A stretch of DNA of 64,000 bases from UBA6115 sp040776985 (GCA_040776985.1 JAXGZL010000001.1:620001-684000); one strand, 5' to 3'. Positions 1 to 9,129 are shown, counted from the stretch's first letter. Numbers and translations are program-made. Notes: generated by a model from the sequence alone, not told the origin.

Positions 1-1
1 T

Positions 2-235
2 GACGAGCCCTCCCGGGGGATTGACGTGGCCGCCAAGCAGCAGATCTTTGAAATCATGTGGGAGCAGGCCCGGCAGGGGGTCTCCACCATTTTTGTGTCC
101 AGCGAGCTGGAAGAGCTGCTGGAAACCTGCCACCGGATACTGGTGATGCGCCAGGGCCGCATCACCCAGGAGGTGGACCCGGAAACCACCGACGTCAAAA
201 CACTGTATGCCCTGTGCATGGGAGGGGAAGCATGA
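2..235 (+). CDS. Sugar ABC transporter ATP-binding protein, C-terminal part (partial)
   Basis: This is the last 77 residues of an RbsA/MglA-type tandem ATPase whose start lies left of the window. The first visible residues, DEPSRGIDVAAKQQ, are the Walker B end and D-loop of the second nucleotide-binding domain (usual form DEPTRGID). They are followed by FVSSELEELLETCHRILVM, which matches the H-loop region of the family, where SSE-L is usual. The stop TGA overlaps the ATG of the next gene (ATGA), so the two are translationally coupled. It would energise import of a pentose, hexose or similar small sugar by the permease that follows. Substrate cannot be told. Confidence 0.93.
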   Translation, partial: DEPSRGIDVAAKQQIFEIMWEQARQGVSTIFVSSELEELLETCHRILVMRQGRITQEVDPETTDVKTLYALCMGGEA

Positions 236-1233
236 ACAAAGTCAGGGCGCTTGACGCCAGGAAAGTCAGGGATTTTCTGTTTGACCATGTGGTGGAGGTC
301 ATCCTCATCATCCTGATCCTGGTGATGGGCAATGTGTCCTCCACCTTCAACACCACCGCCAACTGGCTCAACATCTTCCGCAACATGTCCATGAAGGGCC
401 TGATCGCCTTTGGCATGACCATGGTGATCATCTCTGGCCAGATTGACCTGTCCATCGGCTCCACCGTGGCCCTCTCCGGCGTCATCGTGGCCCGGGCCTG
501 CCGGGATCTGCCGCAGATGATGGGGGTTTCCGTCACCATGGCCGCCATCATCGGCATCGCCCTTTCCTTTATGCTGGCCATCCTCATGGGGGCGCTGCAC
601 GGCTTTGCCCAGCACAAGTTCGGCATGCCCGCCTTCATCATCACTCTGGCCTCCCAGAACCTATTGTATGGCCTGGCGGGCATCCTGTCGGGCGGCTTTC
701 CCATCGCCAACACCTTTCCCAAGTGGTTCACCCTGCTGGGCACCGGCAAAATCGGCGGCCCCAGCGGCTTCCCGGTCCCGGTCCTGATCCTGCTGATCTT
801 CTTTGCCATCATGTTTTTCATCATCCGCTACACCACCACCGGCCGCGCCATGTACGCCATCGGCGGCAACCAGGAGTCCGCCCGCCTGAGCGGCATCCCG
901 GTGCTGAAAACCAAGATCTTCGCCTTTGCCAGCGTCCAGGTGATGTGCGTGATGGCCGGCTTCATCAACGCCGCCCAGGTGCTTTCCGGCTCCTACAGCT
1001 TTGGCCGGGGCTGGGAGGTGGATGTGATTTCCGCTGTGGTCATCGGCGGCACCAGCATGGCCGGCGGCATCGGCAAAATGTGGGGCACCATGGTGGGCGT
1101 TATCTTCCTGGGCGTCATCATCAACGGCATGACCATTCTCAACGTCAGCACCTACGCCCAGTATGTGGTCCGCGCCATCTTCATGTCCATCGCCGTTCTC
1201 GTGGCCACCTATCAGGCGAAGAAGAAGGCGTAA
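232..1233 (+). CDS. Sugar ABC transporter permease (RbsC/MglC type)
   Basis: A 333-residue inner-membrane permease of the BPD_transp_2 family. It has about nine hydrophobic segments, the family motif GMTMVIISGQIDLSIGS near residue 60, and YAIGGNQESARLSGI in the second half, both diagnostic of ribose/galactose-type importers. I chose the ATG at 232 because it overlaps the stop of the ATPase gene. The frame stays open upstream to 58, but that part is a shadow of the ATPase. It forms the membrane channel for the partial ATPase upstream. The SBP of this system is not in the window, at least not adjacent. A bidirectional hairpin follows. Confidence 0.95.
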   Translation: MNKVRALDARKVRDFLFDHVVEVILIILILVMGNVSSTFNTTANWLNIFRNMSMKGLIAFGMTMVIISGQIDLSIGSTVALSGVIVARACRDLPQMMGVSVTMAAIIGIALSFMLAILMGALHGFAQHKFGMPAFIITLASQNLLYGLAGILSGGFPIANTFPKWFTLLGTGKIGGPSGFPVPVLILLIFFAIMFFIIRYTTTGRAMYAIGGNQESARLSGIPVLKTKIFAFASVQVMCVMAGFINAAQVLSGSYSFGRGWEVDVISAVVIGGTSMAGGIGKMWGTMVGVIFLGVIINGMTILNVSTYAQYVVRAIFMSIAVLVATYQAKKKA

Positions 1234-1262
1234 CTGGTTATTTCGCTGTACAGTTCAGAAAA

Positions 1263-1295
1263 AAAACGGTCTGATGCAACCCATCAGACCGTTTT
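1263..1295. terminator. Bidirectional rho-independent terminator
   Basis: A 14-bp perfect stem (1263-1276 with 1282-1295) starts with an A-run and ends with a T-run. It lies between the convergent permease gene (plus) and the M24 gene (minus), so it can end transcripts from both sides. Confidence 0.85.
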
Positions 1296-1314
1296 GAAAA
1301 AAGAACGCAGTTGC

Positions 1315-2496
1315 CTATATGTCCAGGATCAATGGCTCACGCTGCCAGGTTGTCAGCTGCTCATTGCCGTTTTCAGTAATCAACACACAGTCCTCCAGCC
1401 TGACGCCATATTTGTCATCTGCAATCCAGATGTCAACATTCAACACCATGTTTGGTTCCACAACCCGGTCACTCCGGTTATCAATCCAGGGCTCCTCGCA
1501 TTCCTGAAGGCCTGTTGAGTGAGCAGGGCCATAGAGCGTTTGTCCACGGAAACCGTGTTTATCCAATGTCTTTTGGTAGCTGTCATACACATGGGCAAAG
1601 GGCGTTCCCGGTTTCAGCAGGCTGATGGCCTCTTCCAGGCATTCATGGGCGCACTTGATCATGTCCATATGGCGGTCAGGAACGCTTCCCAACACAACAG
1701 CGCGGCACATGTTTCCACAATAGCCACTGTATTTTGCCCCCAGGGACAGCTGAACCATATCACCTCTTTCCACCTGCCGGTCAGTTGACTTACACAGGCT
1801 TTGGAAGGTGTTGGGACCGGAGGTGACCCAGCATGGATACCCGGTGCCTTCTGCCCCCATTTCCAGGGCTTTTGCCATCCATTTTGCCTGTATTTCCCAT
1901 TCACGGACACCAGGCTGGATGAAACCAATGGCATCTTTCATGGCTTCTTCGGTGATGCGGCATGCCTCACGCAGCAGCTTGATTTCTTCCGGGCTCTTAT
2001 ACGCCCTGAGGTTCATGATTAAGCCTTCTGCGGGCACGATTTGGGCGTCCTTTGCGCCCTGCTGCATTTCTGCGTAGATAACCTGAGGCAAGGTGTTGAC
2101 ATTCGCAATGCCAATCCGGCGCAAGGGGCCGCGGGCACGCAATTCATCCAGTATCTTTGGGAAATCATATGCCTGAGCATCCTTGTCCCATTCCGGGGCG
2201 CTGGTTTCCACATACTTGGGATGGATTCTGACATCATCAATCTGCGCAAACTGTTTGGCAAAGTCATAGCTTTCAGGGCCACCGGTCAGCATGATGGGCT
2301 TGCCTGTTGCGGGGATCAACACGCCAGCGAAATCAAACACGGCCCAGAAATTTGTGAGGTAGCGAATGGTTGCGGATTCACAGCCACAGGTATGGGTGAT
2401 GATCAGATCCAGGTTGTCCTTTTGCATTTTCTGCTGAATGCGCTTGATTCGTTGATCATACTCGATGCGGGGAATTTGCATAATGGGTGCAGACAT
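1315..2496 (-). CDS. M24-family (Xaa-Pro peptidase/creatinase-like) protein, metal ligands degenerate
   Basis: A 393-residue cytoplasmic pita-bread-fold protein: creatinase/prolidase N-domain (about 1-165) then the M24 domain (about 170-385). The usual first metal ligand (Asp in DLG) reads S251-L-G and the second Asp is N262. H326, E334/E335 and E368 are present near the expected later positions. Loss of the two aspartates is typical of metal-free M24 members such as creatinase, so hydrolysis of a small C-N bond substrate is as likely as peptidase action (inference). It is the last gene of the operon that starts at 9129 and sits just after the SBP gene and its terminator hairpin, so it is probably expressed at a lower level. 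Confidence 0.85.
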   Translation of the reverse strand: MSAPIMQIPRIEYDQRIKRIQQKMQKDNLDLIITHTCGCESATIRYLTNFWAVFDFAGVLIPATGKPIMLTGGPESYDFAKQFAQIDDVRIHPKYVETSAPEWDKDAQAYDFPKILDELRARGPLRRIGIANVNTLPQVIYAEMQQGAKDAQIVPAEGLIMNLRAYKSPEEIKLLREACRITEEAMKDAIGFIQPGVREWEIQAKWMAKALEMGAEGTGYPCWVTSGPNTFQSLCKSTDRQVERGDMVQLSLGAKYSGYCGNMCRAVVLGSVPDRHMDMIKCAHECLEEAISLLKPGTPFAHVYDSYQKTLDKHGFRGQTLYGPAHSTGLQECEEPWIDNRSDRVVEPNMVLNVDIWIADDKYGVRLEDCVLITENGNEQLTTWQREPLILDI

Positions 2497-2519
2497 GAAA
2501 CGCTCCTTTCAACAGAGAT

Positions 2520-2543
2520 AAAAAGCGGGGGCAATGCCCCCGC
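2520..2543 (-). terminator. Hairpin with T-run after the SBP gene
   Basis: On the minus strand GCGGGGGC-ATT-GCCCCCGC is followed by five T. It lies between the SBP stop (2556) and the M24 start (2496). It should work as a partial terminator that keeps SBP transcript abundant relative to the last gene. Confidence 0.8.
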
Positions 2544-2555
2544 TAATAGAGATCA

Positions 2556-3518
2556 TTATTGATAGTATTTGACAAAGTCCGCGATGTTGGTGGCGTCAAT
2601 CACAGCCAGTTCGATGTTCTGTTTCTTGGGAACCTCTTCACCCTTGAAGTGCTTCTGAACTGATTCCAGGGAAAGGGTCACGATGTTGGCGGCGGACACG
2701 CCGATGCACATCTTGTAATATTTGTGGTTGTTGTTGATCATGTTGAAGGGCTCGCTGCCCCAGGCGCCAGCGCACACCACGATGGTGCCTTCTGCGCCAG
2801 CCAGTTCCAGCGCATTGGCTGCTCCCTGAGCCGCGTTGTCCACGGCGCCCCAGATCACGTCAATGGGCTTGGCGATGTTGTTGGTCACGATGTTGGCAGC
2901 AGACTCGCGGGTCTCGCCGAAGTCCTGGTCAAAGACCCAGGTGATGTTCTCTTCACCCAGCAGTTCGATAAGCGTCTTTTTGAAAGCCTCGGAGCGCACC
3001 TGAGTATGCACGGCGTTGAGCATGGCAAGAACCCCCACGCGCACCTTGCCATCCAGGTTTTCCTTGACATACTTGGCAACCCACTGGGCTGTCAGCACGC
3101 CGGTTTCCGCATGATCCCACGCCACATGGGTGACCAGATCTTTGTAGTCAGTTCCGCTGTCAAAAGCGAAAACGGGGATGCCGGCAGCGCCTGCTTGCTC
3201 AAGGGAGGGGACGATGCCAGCGCTGTTAACCGGGTCAATCAGAATGGCGTCGTACTTCTGGGTGATGAAGTCCTCCACCTGCTTTTGCTGAGTTTCAGCG
3301 TTGAGGTTGCCGTCCTGGATATTGATCTCGCCAAAGCCCATCGCGGGCCCTTGAGCCATGAACTCATCATAGACAGCCTTGCACCATTCGTCATACAGCG
3401 TGATGTGGACTACGCCCAGGCGTTTGCCCTCCCAGGGTTCCGCTGCGAAGGCAGGTATAGTAAATGCAGTCAGTAGAACAATAGCCAGAAACAGGGAGAT
3501 AAAAGCTCTTTTTTTCAT
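2556..3518 (-). CDS. Sugar ABC transporter substrate-binding protein
   Basis: A 320-residue exported binding protein of the periplasmic-binding-protein-4 (RbsB-like) family. A clear signal peptide (MKKRAFISLFLAIVLLTAF, cleavage near AFAAEP) precedes the lobe-1 motif GVVHITLYDEW. DAILIDPVNSAGIVPSLEQA and FAFDSGTDYKD are the usual ligand-lobe and hinge elements. There is no lipobox cysteine at the signal-peptide end. It feeds the ATPase (3574-5052) and permease (5071-6051) upstream in the same operon. The neighbouring PIG-L and NagB-like genes suggest an amino-sugar-containing ligand, which is inference. Confidence 0.93.
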   Translation of the reverse strand: MKKRAFISLFLAIVLLTAFTIPAFAAEPWEGKRLGVVHITLYDEWCKAVYDEFMAQGPAMGFGEINIQDGNLNAETQQKQVEDFITQKYDAILIDPVNSAGIVPSLEQAGAAGIPVFAFDSGTDYKDLVTHVAWDHAETGVLTAQWVAKYVKENLDGKVRVGVLAMLNAVHTQVRSEAFKKTLIELLGEENITWVFDQDFGETRESAANIVTNNIAKPIDVIWGAVDNAAQGAANALELAGAEGTIVVCAGAWGSEPFNMINNNHKYYKMCIGVSAANIVTLSLESVQKHFKGEEVPKKQNIELAVIDATNIADFVKYYQ

Positions 3519-3573
3519 AGGGATCCTCCTTCTTTATTTCAGCCGCATCTTGCGGCTTGAATACGACCAACCA

Positions 3574-5052
3574 TTAAACGCACATGGACATGATTTTTTC
3601 CTGGCTCGCCTCTCCGCGCATCAGCTCACCCACCAGATGCCCTTCATGGATCACCAGCACACGGTCTGACATCCCGATGACTTCAGGGAGCTCGGATGAT
3701 ATCATCAGCACCGTTTTGCCCTGTTCAACCAAGTCCACAATCAGATGATATATTTCACTTTTTGCGCCCACATCAATGCCCCGGGTGGGTTCATCCAGAA
3801 TAATGATGTCACTGTCCTCCAACAGCCACTTCGCAATGACCACTTTCTGCTGGTTGCCGCCGGACAGGTACTGCGCTTCCGTCTCTACATCAGGGGTGAC
3901 GATATCCAGCTTTTTAACATAGTCCCGGCTGATTTTCCTCTCTTTTGCGCTGTTCATGATGAAGCCGCGCGCCGCGGCGTCCATGTTCACCATGCAAATA
4001 TTACGGCTGACAGGGGAGATTTGTACCAAGCCCTGACTTTTTCTGTCCTCAGGCACCAGGCTTAAACCCAGGTCAATGGCCTTTCGGAAACTGTCAATTT
4101 TTACAGGTTTTCCGCGCAAAAACAACTCTCCGGAATCCAACTTGTCAATGCCCAGCATGGCGCGGATCAATTCTGTCCGCCCGGCTCCCACCAGGCCTGC
4201 AATACCCAGCACTTCACCTTGATATAGATTGAAACTGATGTTTTTCAGAACACCCTTGCGGTTGAGTTCCCGTGCTTCCAGCACCACTTCGCCCCTGGGG
4301 CGGGAGGATCGGGGGTATTCCCTGGTGACAGTTCGTCCCACCATCAGGCTCACCAGTTCATCCTGTGTTACGCTGGACACCGGAAGGGTGGCGATGTGCT
4401 GGCCATCCCGCAGCACGGTGACATTGTTACAAAGATCGAATATTTCCTCCAGCCGGTGGGAGATATAGATGATGGTTACGCCTGCATCCCTTAAGCTGCG
4501 CACAGTGGAGAACATCAGCGCCTGTTCCTTTTCAGTCAGGGTGGCTGAGGGCTCGTCCATGATCAGCACTTTACAATTTCGGTTGATGGCTTTGCAGATT
4601 TCTACCATTTGCTTTTGAGCAACAGACAGGTTTTCCACGGCGATATTAACATCCATAGGAACTCCCAGGTCGCGCAGCATTTGGTCTGCGCATTTGCGCA
4701 TGCCTTTCCAATCTACCAGACGGCCTTTATACATCAGATTGCCCAGGAAAACATTTTCCGCCACACTCAGGCTTTCAGACATTTTGAATTCCTGATGCAC
4801 CACGCTGATGCCCTTCTGCTGGGAATCAAAGGGCGTCCGGAAGGTGGTTTTTACGCCATCCAAGTACACCTCGCCGTTTTCCGGGTGATAGATGCCTGCC
4901 AGCACCTTGATCAGAGTGGATTTGCCCGCGCCATTCTCGCCCACCAGCGCGTGCACCGTTCCCCTCTCAATGGAGACGGACACATTATCCAGCGCCTTTA
5001 CACCGGGAAAGGACTTGGAGATGTTTTTCAGTTCCAGAATAAAATCGGACAT
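3574..5052 (-). CDS. Sugar ABC transporter ATP-binding protein (tandem NBD, RbsA type)
   Basis: A 492-residue fused ATPase with two nucleotide-binding domains. Domain 1 has Walker A GENGAGKST near residue 38 and Walker B LIMDEPSATLTEKEQ near 165. Domain 2 has a degenerate Walker A (GLVGAGRTEL), signature LSGGNQQKV and Walker B IILDEPTRGIDVGAKSE, the pattern of the carbohydrate-uptake CUT2 class in which one site is impaired. It lies 18 bases after the permease and 55 bases before the SBP gene, all in one direction, so it powers this importer. Confidence 0.96.
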   Translation of the reverse strand: MSDFILELKNISKSFPGVKALDNVSVSIERGTVHALVGENGAGKSTLIKVLAGIYHPENGEVYLDGVKTTFRTPFDSQQKGISVVHQEFKMSESLSVAENVFLGNLMYKGRLVDWKGMRKCADQMLRDLGVPMDVNIAVENLSVAQKQMVEICKAINRNCKVLIMDEPSATLTEKEQALMFSTVRSLRDAGVTIIYISHRLEEIFDLCNNVTVLRDGQHIATLPVSSVTQDELVSLMVGRTVTREYPRSSRPRGEVVLEARELNRKGVLKNISFNLYQGEVLGIAGLVGAGRTELIRAMLGIDKLDSGELFLRGKPVKIDSFRKAIDLGLSLVPEDRKSQGLVQISPVSRNICMVNMDAAARGFIMNSAKERKISRDYVKKLDIVTPDVETEAQYLSGGNQQKVVIAKWLLEDSDIIILDEPTRGIDVGAKSEIYHLIVDLVEQGKTVLMISSELPEVIGMSDRVLVIHEGHLVGELMRGEASQEKIMSMCV

Positions 5053-5070
5053 TCTCTCCTCCTTCCGTGG

Positions 5071-6051
5071 TTATCTGCGCCGGTTGCGCACCACATCCAG
5101 GGCCACCGCGCCAATCATCACAACGCCCTTCAGGACGTCCTGCACGAAGGGATTGACGTTGAGCATGGTCATGCCATTGAAGAAGAGCATCAGAAAGATC
5201 GCGCCAAACAAGGCCTGAATGATTTTTCCTCTGCCGCCTGCCAGGCTGATGCCGCCCAGGATACAGGAGATCATCGCATCAAACTCATACAGGTTGCCGT
5301 TGGTCAGCGCGGCGCTGTCCAGGCGCGTGACCAACACCACGGCGGACACCCCGCACAGGCAGCCGGCGATGGTATAAATGACCGCGCGATGCCACTTGAC
5401 ATTGATGCCTGCGAAATAGGCCGCTTCCTTGTTTCCGCCGATGGCATAGAGGGATCGGCCAAACTTGGTGCGCAGGGTGATGAAGGTGAACAGCAGGAAA
5501 AGCGCCAGCATGATGATTACGCTGATGGGAATCCCGTATTCATTTCCCCCGATAAAGCCGCGACCGATAAATTTGATTTCATCCGGCATTCCGGCAATGG
5601 GGGCGGCGTTGGTGATGATCTTTGCGCTGCCGCGGGCGATCATCTGAAAGCCCAATGTCACAATAAAACAAGGGATGCCTGCGTACGCGATCAGCATCCC
5701 ATTGGTCAGTCCCACCAGCGCGCCTGTCGCCAGGGCACAGAGTATGGCAATCCAGGGATTGAAGCCGGCGAATTTGATCAAATACGCCATCACCGCTGAG
5801 GTCAAGCAGACATTCTGACCCAGGGACAGGTCAAACTCCCCGGTGGTAACAATCAGCGCCTGACCGATGCAAACAATTGCCAGGGAGGCCGTCTGCATGA
5901 AAATGTTGCGGATGTTGCGATAGGTCAGAAAGTAGTCTGAAGCGAAGGTAAAGATAACCATCAACAACAGAATGGCCACTACTATCGCATAATCTTTGGT
6001 GAATTTTGATACACGGCCTTTAATGTTTCTTTTCGCGGTCAGCTCACTCAT
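5071..6051 (-). CDS. Sugar ABC transporter permease (CUT2/RbsC type)
   Basis: A 326-residue membrane protein with a short basic cytoplasmic N-terminus and about nine transmembrane segments. It carries the family motifs QALIVTTGEFDLSLGQN (near 70) and LYAIGGNKEAAYFAGI (near 215). It is preceded by the PIG-L gene (40 bases) and followed by the ATPase. It forms the channel of the importer of this operon. Length and motifs are normal for the family. Confidence 0.95.
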   Translation of the reverse strand: MSELTAKRNIKGRVSKFTKDYAIVVAILLLMVIFTFASDYFLTYRNIRNIFMQTASLAIVCIGQALIVTTGEFDLSLGQNVCLTSAVMAYLIKFAGFNPWIAILCALATGALVGLTNGMLIAYAGIPCFIVTLGFQMIARGSAKIITNAAPIAGMPDEIKFIGRGFIGGNEYGIPISVIIMLALFLLFTFITLRTKFGRSLYAIGGNKEAAYFAGINVKWHRAVIYTIAGCLCGVSAVVLVTRLDSAALTNGNLYEFDAMISCILGGISLAGGRGKIIQALFGAIFLMLFFNGMTMLNVNPFVQDVLKGVVMIGAVALDVVRNRRR

Positions 6052-6090
6052 AACAGCTCTGTTCCTTTCAGTCAGGCTCTGTCAACGTCT

Positions 6091-6798
6091 TCAGGGAAGA
6101 AGTCTTTTGGTGGTCATGCGTAGGTAGTTGGTGTTTGCGCGGAAGCCCTCGGCATATTGGACGCCGCTCTGGAAGCCCCGCACCCGGGAGCAGGTCCTGA
6201 CAAATTCCAGGAAGTCAATTCCGTCATGATCCAGCATCCACTGGATCTGGGATTTGTGGCAGCTGAGCGCTTCCAGCTTGATGTCTATTTCATCCGTGAT
6301 GTCCACATACTCTGTGGGAATAAAACCGACCCCTGCCACTGTATCCATATGATAAATGGGACAGATGGGAACCACAGGCCCCGCGTCCGCACAGTGAAAG
6401 TGCGGGATACTGGCGCCGAATGAGGCGCGGAAGGCCGAGTAGTAGGTTTGCATATGGTCGTTCATATAGTCTTTTTCAAAGTGCGTGATGATGAGTTCCG
6501 GCTGGGTTTTCCGCATGACACGTCCCAGGTCATAAATCAGCTGGTCGTTGTCAGCGGTGACATGGATATCCGGGATACCAATGGAAAAGTGCTGTGCGCC
6601 GATGATTTTGGCCGCCGCCGCCGCCTCATTGAAGCGGATTTCCCGAAGCTCATCCGGCATGATCTCCACATGTCCCATGTTGCCGCTGGCAATGTGGCAA
6701 ACTGATACCTCATGTCCCAGCTTCACATACTTTGCCAGGGTGCCATAGCAAGCGATTTCCAGGTCGTCAGGGTGACAGCCAACTGCGAGGATCCTCAT
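6091..6798 (-). CDS. PIG-L/LmbE-family deacetylase
   Basis: A 235-residue zinc-dependent deacetylase of the LmbE-like fold (GlcNAc-PI, mycothiol and bacillithiol deacetylases, chitooligosaccharide deacetylases). The zinc motif HPDD is at residues 9-12 (AVGCHPDDLEIACYG) and the later metal-site region HFEKDYMNDH is near residue 105. It removes an acetyl or similar acyl group from an amino sugar or amine. Placed between an M24 gene and a sugar permease, it probably acts on the compound that the importer brings in. No signal peptide, so cytoplasmic. Confidence 0.9.
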   Translation of the reverse strand: MRILAVGCHPDDLEIACYGTLAKYVKLGHEVSVCHIASGNMGHVEIMPDELREIRFNEAAAAAKIIGAQHFSIGIPDIHVTADNDQLIYDLGRVMRKTQPELIITHFEKDYMNDHMQTYYSAFRASFGASIPHFHCADAGPVVPICPIYHMDTVAGVGFIPTEYVDITDEIDIKLEALSCHKSQIQWMLDHDGIDFLEFVRTCSRVRGFQSGVQYAEGFRANTNYLRMTTKRLLP

Positions 6799-6818
6799 GA
6801 TTGAACGCCTTCTTTCTT

Positions 6819-8156
6819 TTAGTGTATGCCGACCAGGTGTTGCAGATTTACAGGAAGCTGGTTTAATACCTCCACACGGTCCGGGTACTTGCCCAGGGTC
6901 TTTTCCACCAGGACATAGTCAAGCCCGGGAATTACAATGTCATTCCAATGGTTGCCAAAACCGCGGATGGCCACGTCCAGCATGGTGATGATCTGGCTGC
7001 CCAAAGGCTCCCTGGAGTTCAGGGTGATGGCCCCATAGAATTCCTGGCATTCGGTGTAGCCGCCATTGTGGGTGCCGGTATACGGCTTCTGGCGCATCAG
7101 ATCAATGGGGCGGCCCACCCGTTGGCTGACCTCGTCCTCCCTGGATTTGAAGTAGTCACACAGCGCCTGCTCCTGCAGGTAGGCGGGCAGGTTATTTTCC
7201 GCCACCCGGCGGTATTCCTTTAAGCCAACCTCATAGGCTGCCTCAATGAAATCAATCCAGTAGCGCTGATCCGGGCTTATTTCCTCAGGATCAGGCACTG
7301 CGATGACTGTAGCGCGCTCACAGGCGGTCAGCCCGTCGCATTTTGGCGCCACACCCAGGTGAACATAGTCCCCGTGTTGTATGGGGCGGTTTAAGGCTTT
7401 GCCCACCAGACTGCGATTGGCTTCGTTGGCTGTCACCATCACATCAAAGCCAAAGCCTTCAGAACCCAGCTGTTGCCCAATCAGATAGCCCCAGCCGGAT
7501 ACCTCTGTTTCCAGCATGCCGGGCTCCAGCACTGCCAGCATGCCCTGCATCATGTAGTCCGCGATCAGAGATGCCTGTTTTGTCAGAGCCATCTCCCGGT
7601 CAGATTTAATATATTTTATTTTATAATAGATTTCCTGACAGTCAACCACATTTTCAGGGCCGACCAGTCCGGCGAAAAACTCATACACCCCCACAGGCAA
7701 CACTGCCCTTGGGGTGAGAAGGCCGATGTTTTTTGGCATGCGGCCCACAGCCTTTTCCAACACATCCTCAATGCGCTCAGCGTCAATGGGGTATTCCTCA
7801 TCCGCCAGCTTCAGCATCTCCACCTTGTGGACGCTAGCGCCGGAACGACCGGCCAATTGCTCGGCAACATAGCCCCCCTCCAAGCCAGCCAGGATAAAGA
7901 AGCCTGCTGGGCCGATCACTCCCGCGACCGGCTCAACAGAGATGTTGGTGTTTCCGCCCAGATAGGGCACATCGCCGCAGTAATGCTCATCCGAATATAC
8001 GATGGCACAGTCAATGCCGGCGTCTTTCAGCGCGTCTGCCACTTTTTTCTGCCTGGCTTGAAATTCTGCCTTTTCAACGCGCAGCTGCTTGTCAAAACTG
8101 GGCGCGCTGGCAAGGATGCGGTCCACAGCCCGGGCCTTGTCCATCCATGATCTCAT
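6819..8156 (-). CDS. M24-family protein, second and more divergent copy
   Basis: A 445-residue protein with a creatinase-like N-domain (about 30-190) and an M24-like C-domain (about 195-430). The metal motif region reads HGDYVHLGVAPKCDGLTACE, so the Asp-X-Gly Asp is replaced (around H266) and the second Asp position is C279 or E280. GTHNGGYTECQEFYG keeps a His and Glu. It is only distantly like the 1315-2496 protein. As metal ligands are largely lost, peptidase activity is doubtful; a creatinase-like hydrolase is one option. It is the second gene of the operon, 22 bases after the NagB-like gene. Confidence 0.8.
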   Translation of the reverse strand: MRSWMDKARAVDRILASAPSFDKQLRVEKAEFQARQKKVADALKDAGIDCAIVYSDEHYCGDVPYLGGNTNISVEPVAGVIGPAGFFILAGLEGGYVAEQLAGRSGASVHKVEMLKLADEEYPIDAERIEDVLEKAVGRMPKNIGLLTPRAVLPVGVYEFFAGLVGPENVVDCQEIYYKIKYIKSDREMALTKQASLIADYMMQGMLAVLEPGMLETEVSGWGYLIGQQLGSEGFGFDVMVTANEANRSLVGKALNRPIQHGDYVHLGVAPKCDGLTACERATVIAVPDPEEISPDQRYWIDFIEAAYEVGLKEYRRVAENNLPAYLQEQALCDYFKSREDEVSQRVGRPIDLMRQKPYTGTHNGGYTECQEFYGAITLNSREPLGSQIITMLDVAIRGFGNHWNDIVIPGLDYVLVEKTLGKYPDRVEVLNQLPVNLQHLVGIH

Positions 8157-8178
8157 TATATTATTCTCCTGTATCAGC

Positions 8179-9129
8179 TCAGTTGGTATCCGCCCTCAGG
8201 GGACCGGCCAGCTCCTTCATGAAGAACAGCTTGCCGGGCATGGTGGGGATGCTGCTGGAGGTGACTGCCTTGTCAGGGCCATAGCGCAGGGTCATCCACA
8301 GGGAGAGGCCCTGCCACTGCATCCCGCGGGAGAGCACGCCGTCCGCGCCGCCGATGGCATAGTCGGTGCCAAAGATGATGCCGGGGCCAATGGTGTTGGC
8401 GTAGCAGGGCATCAGCGTCCAGTTGCTGCGAAAGCTGGTGATGGCGTTTTGCTCAATGGTGAAGGGGTGCAGGTTGGCCCCGATGCGGTAGGGCTCCTTC
8501 TTCCATTCCTCGTAGCTTTTGTATTCCTCCGCGAAGTGCGGCTCCCAGAAGGCGATGTGGCAGGCGCGGCCGATGCCGTACACCATCACCTGCTTGGCGC
8601 CCTTGGCCTTAAGCGCGGCGATTTTTTCGGGATACAGTTTCAGGTTGTCCTTGGTGGCAAAGTTGCGCTGGCTCTCCGGCACCGTCAGCTTGCCCAGGGG
8701 GCCGTACAGCGCGTTTTCCATGGCGTTCTGGAAGGCCACCGGGTCGCTTGCGGGCACGGTGTTGCCCTTGGCGTCCGACCATTCATCCATGTTGAAGCCG
8801 TGCACATGCTGGCAATCGATCTTCCAGGATTTGAGGAAGTAAACTACCCACTTGTACATGCCCATGGGGCCCACCGGCAGCACCATGATCAGTTGCTGCC
8901 CCGCCTCCTTGGCCAGGCGGATCTGCATGGCGATTTCATGGCCCATATACACGCCAAACTCCTCCAGGTTGTCACAGGCGGCCAGTGAAAAGCCCTTGTG
9001 CCAGAAGGGCTGGCGCCTGGTGATTTCAGAGGGCGGATGGGAAACGCACTCCCTTATTCTTTTCAGATCCCATTCCTTGGGAAAAACCTCGCTGAAGTGA
9101 GAGCCCTTGATCGTGCTGAGCATATCCAT
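8179..9129 (-). CDS. Glucosamine-6-phosphate deaminase-like (NagB/6PGL fold) protein
   Basis: A 316-residue protein of the NagB/RpiA/6-phosphogluconolactonase fold. It shows HGFNMDEW near residue 108, matching the catalytic-Asp region, and GIGRACHIAFWEP near 198, the NagB motif that normally reads GIGxxGHIAFNEP. It is longer than NagB (about 240-260) with an extended N-terminus. It probably isomerises or deaminates an amino-sugar phosphate or a related compound released by the other enzymes of the operon. It is the first gene, with the promoter at 9195-9223 and a good AGGAGG site. Exact substrate unknown. Confidence 0.8.
   Translation of the reverse strand: MDMLSTIKGSHFSEVFPKEWDLKRIRECVSHPPSEITRRQPFWHKGFSLAACDNLEEFGVYMGHEIAMQIRLAKEAGQQLIMVLPVGPMGMYKWVVYFLKSWKIDCQHVHGFNMDEWSDAKGNTVPASDPVAFQNAMENALYGPLGKLTVPESQRNFATKDNLKLYPEKIAALKAKGAKQVMVYGIGRACHIAFWEPHFAEEYKSYEEWKKEPYRIGANLHPFTIEQNAITSFRSNWTLMPCYANTIGPGIIFGTDYAIGGADGVLSRGMQWQGLSLWMTLRYGPDKAVTSSSIPTMPGKLFFMKELAGPLRADTN

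Noticed and set aside
58..231. Extended N-terminus of the first permease
   Set aside because: The frame there overlaps the ATPase C-terminus in another frame and lacks a membrane-protein start; ATG 232 fits by ATGA coupling.
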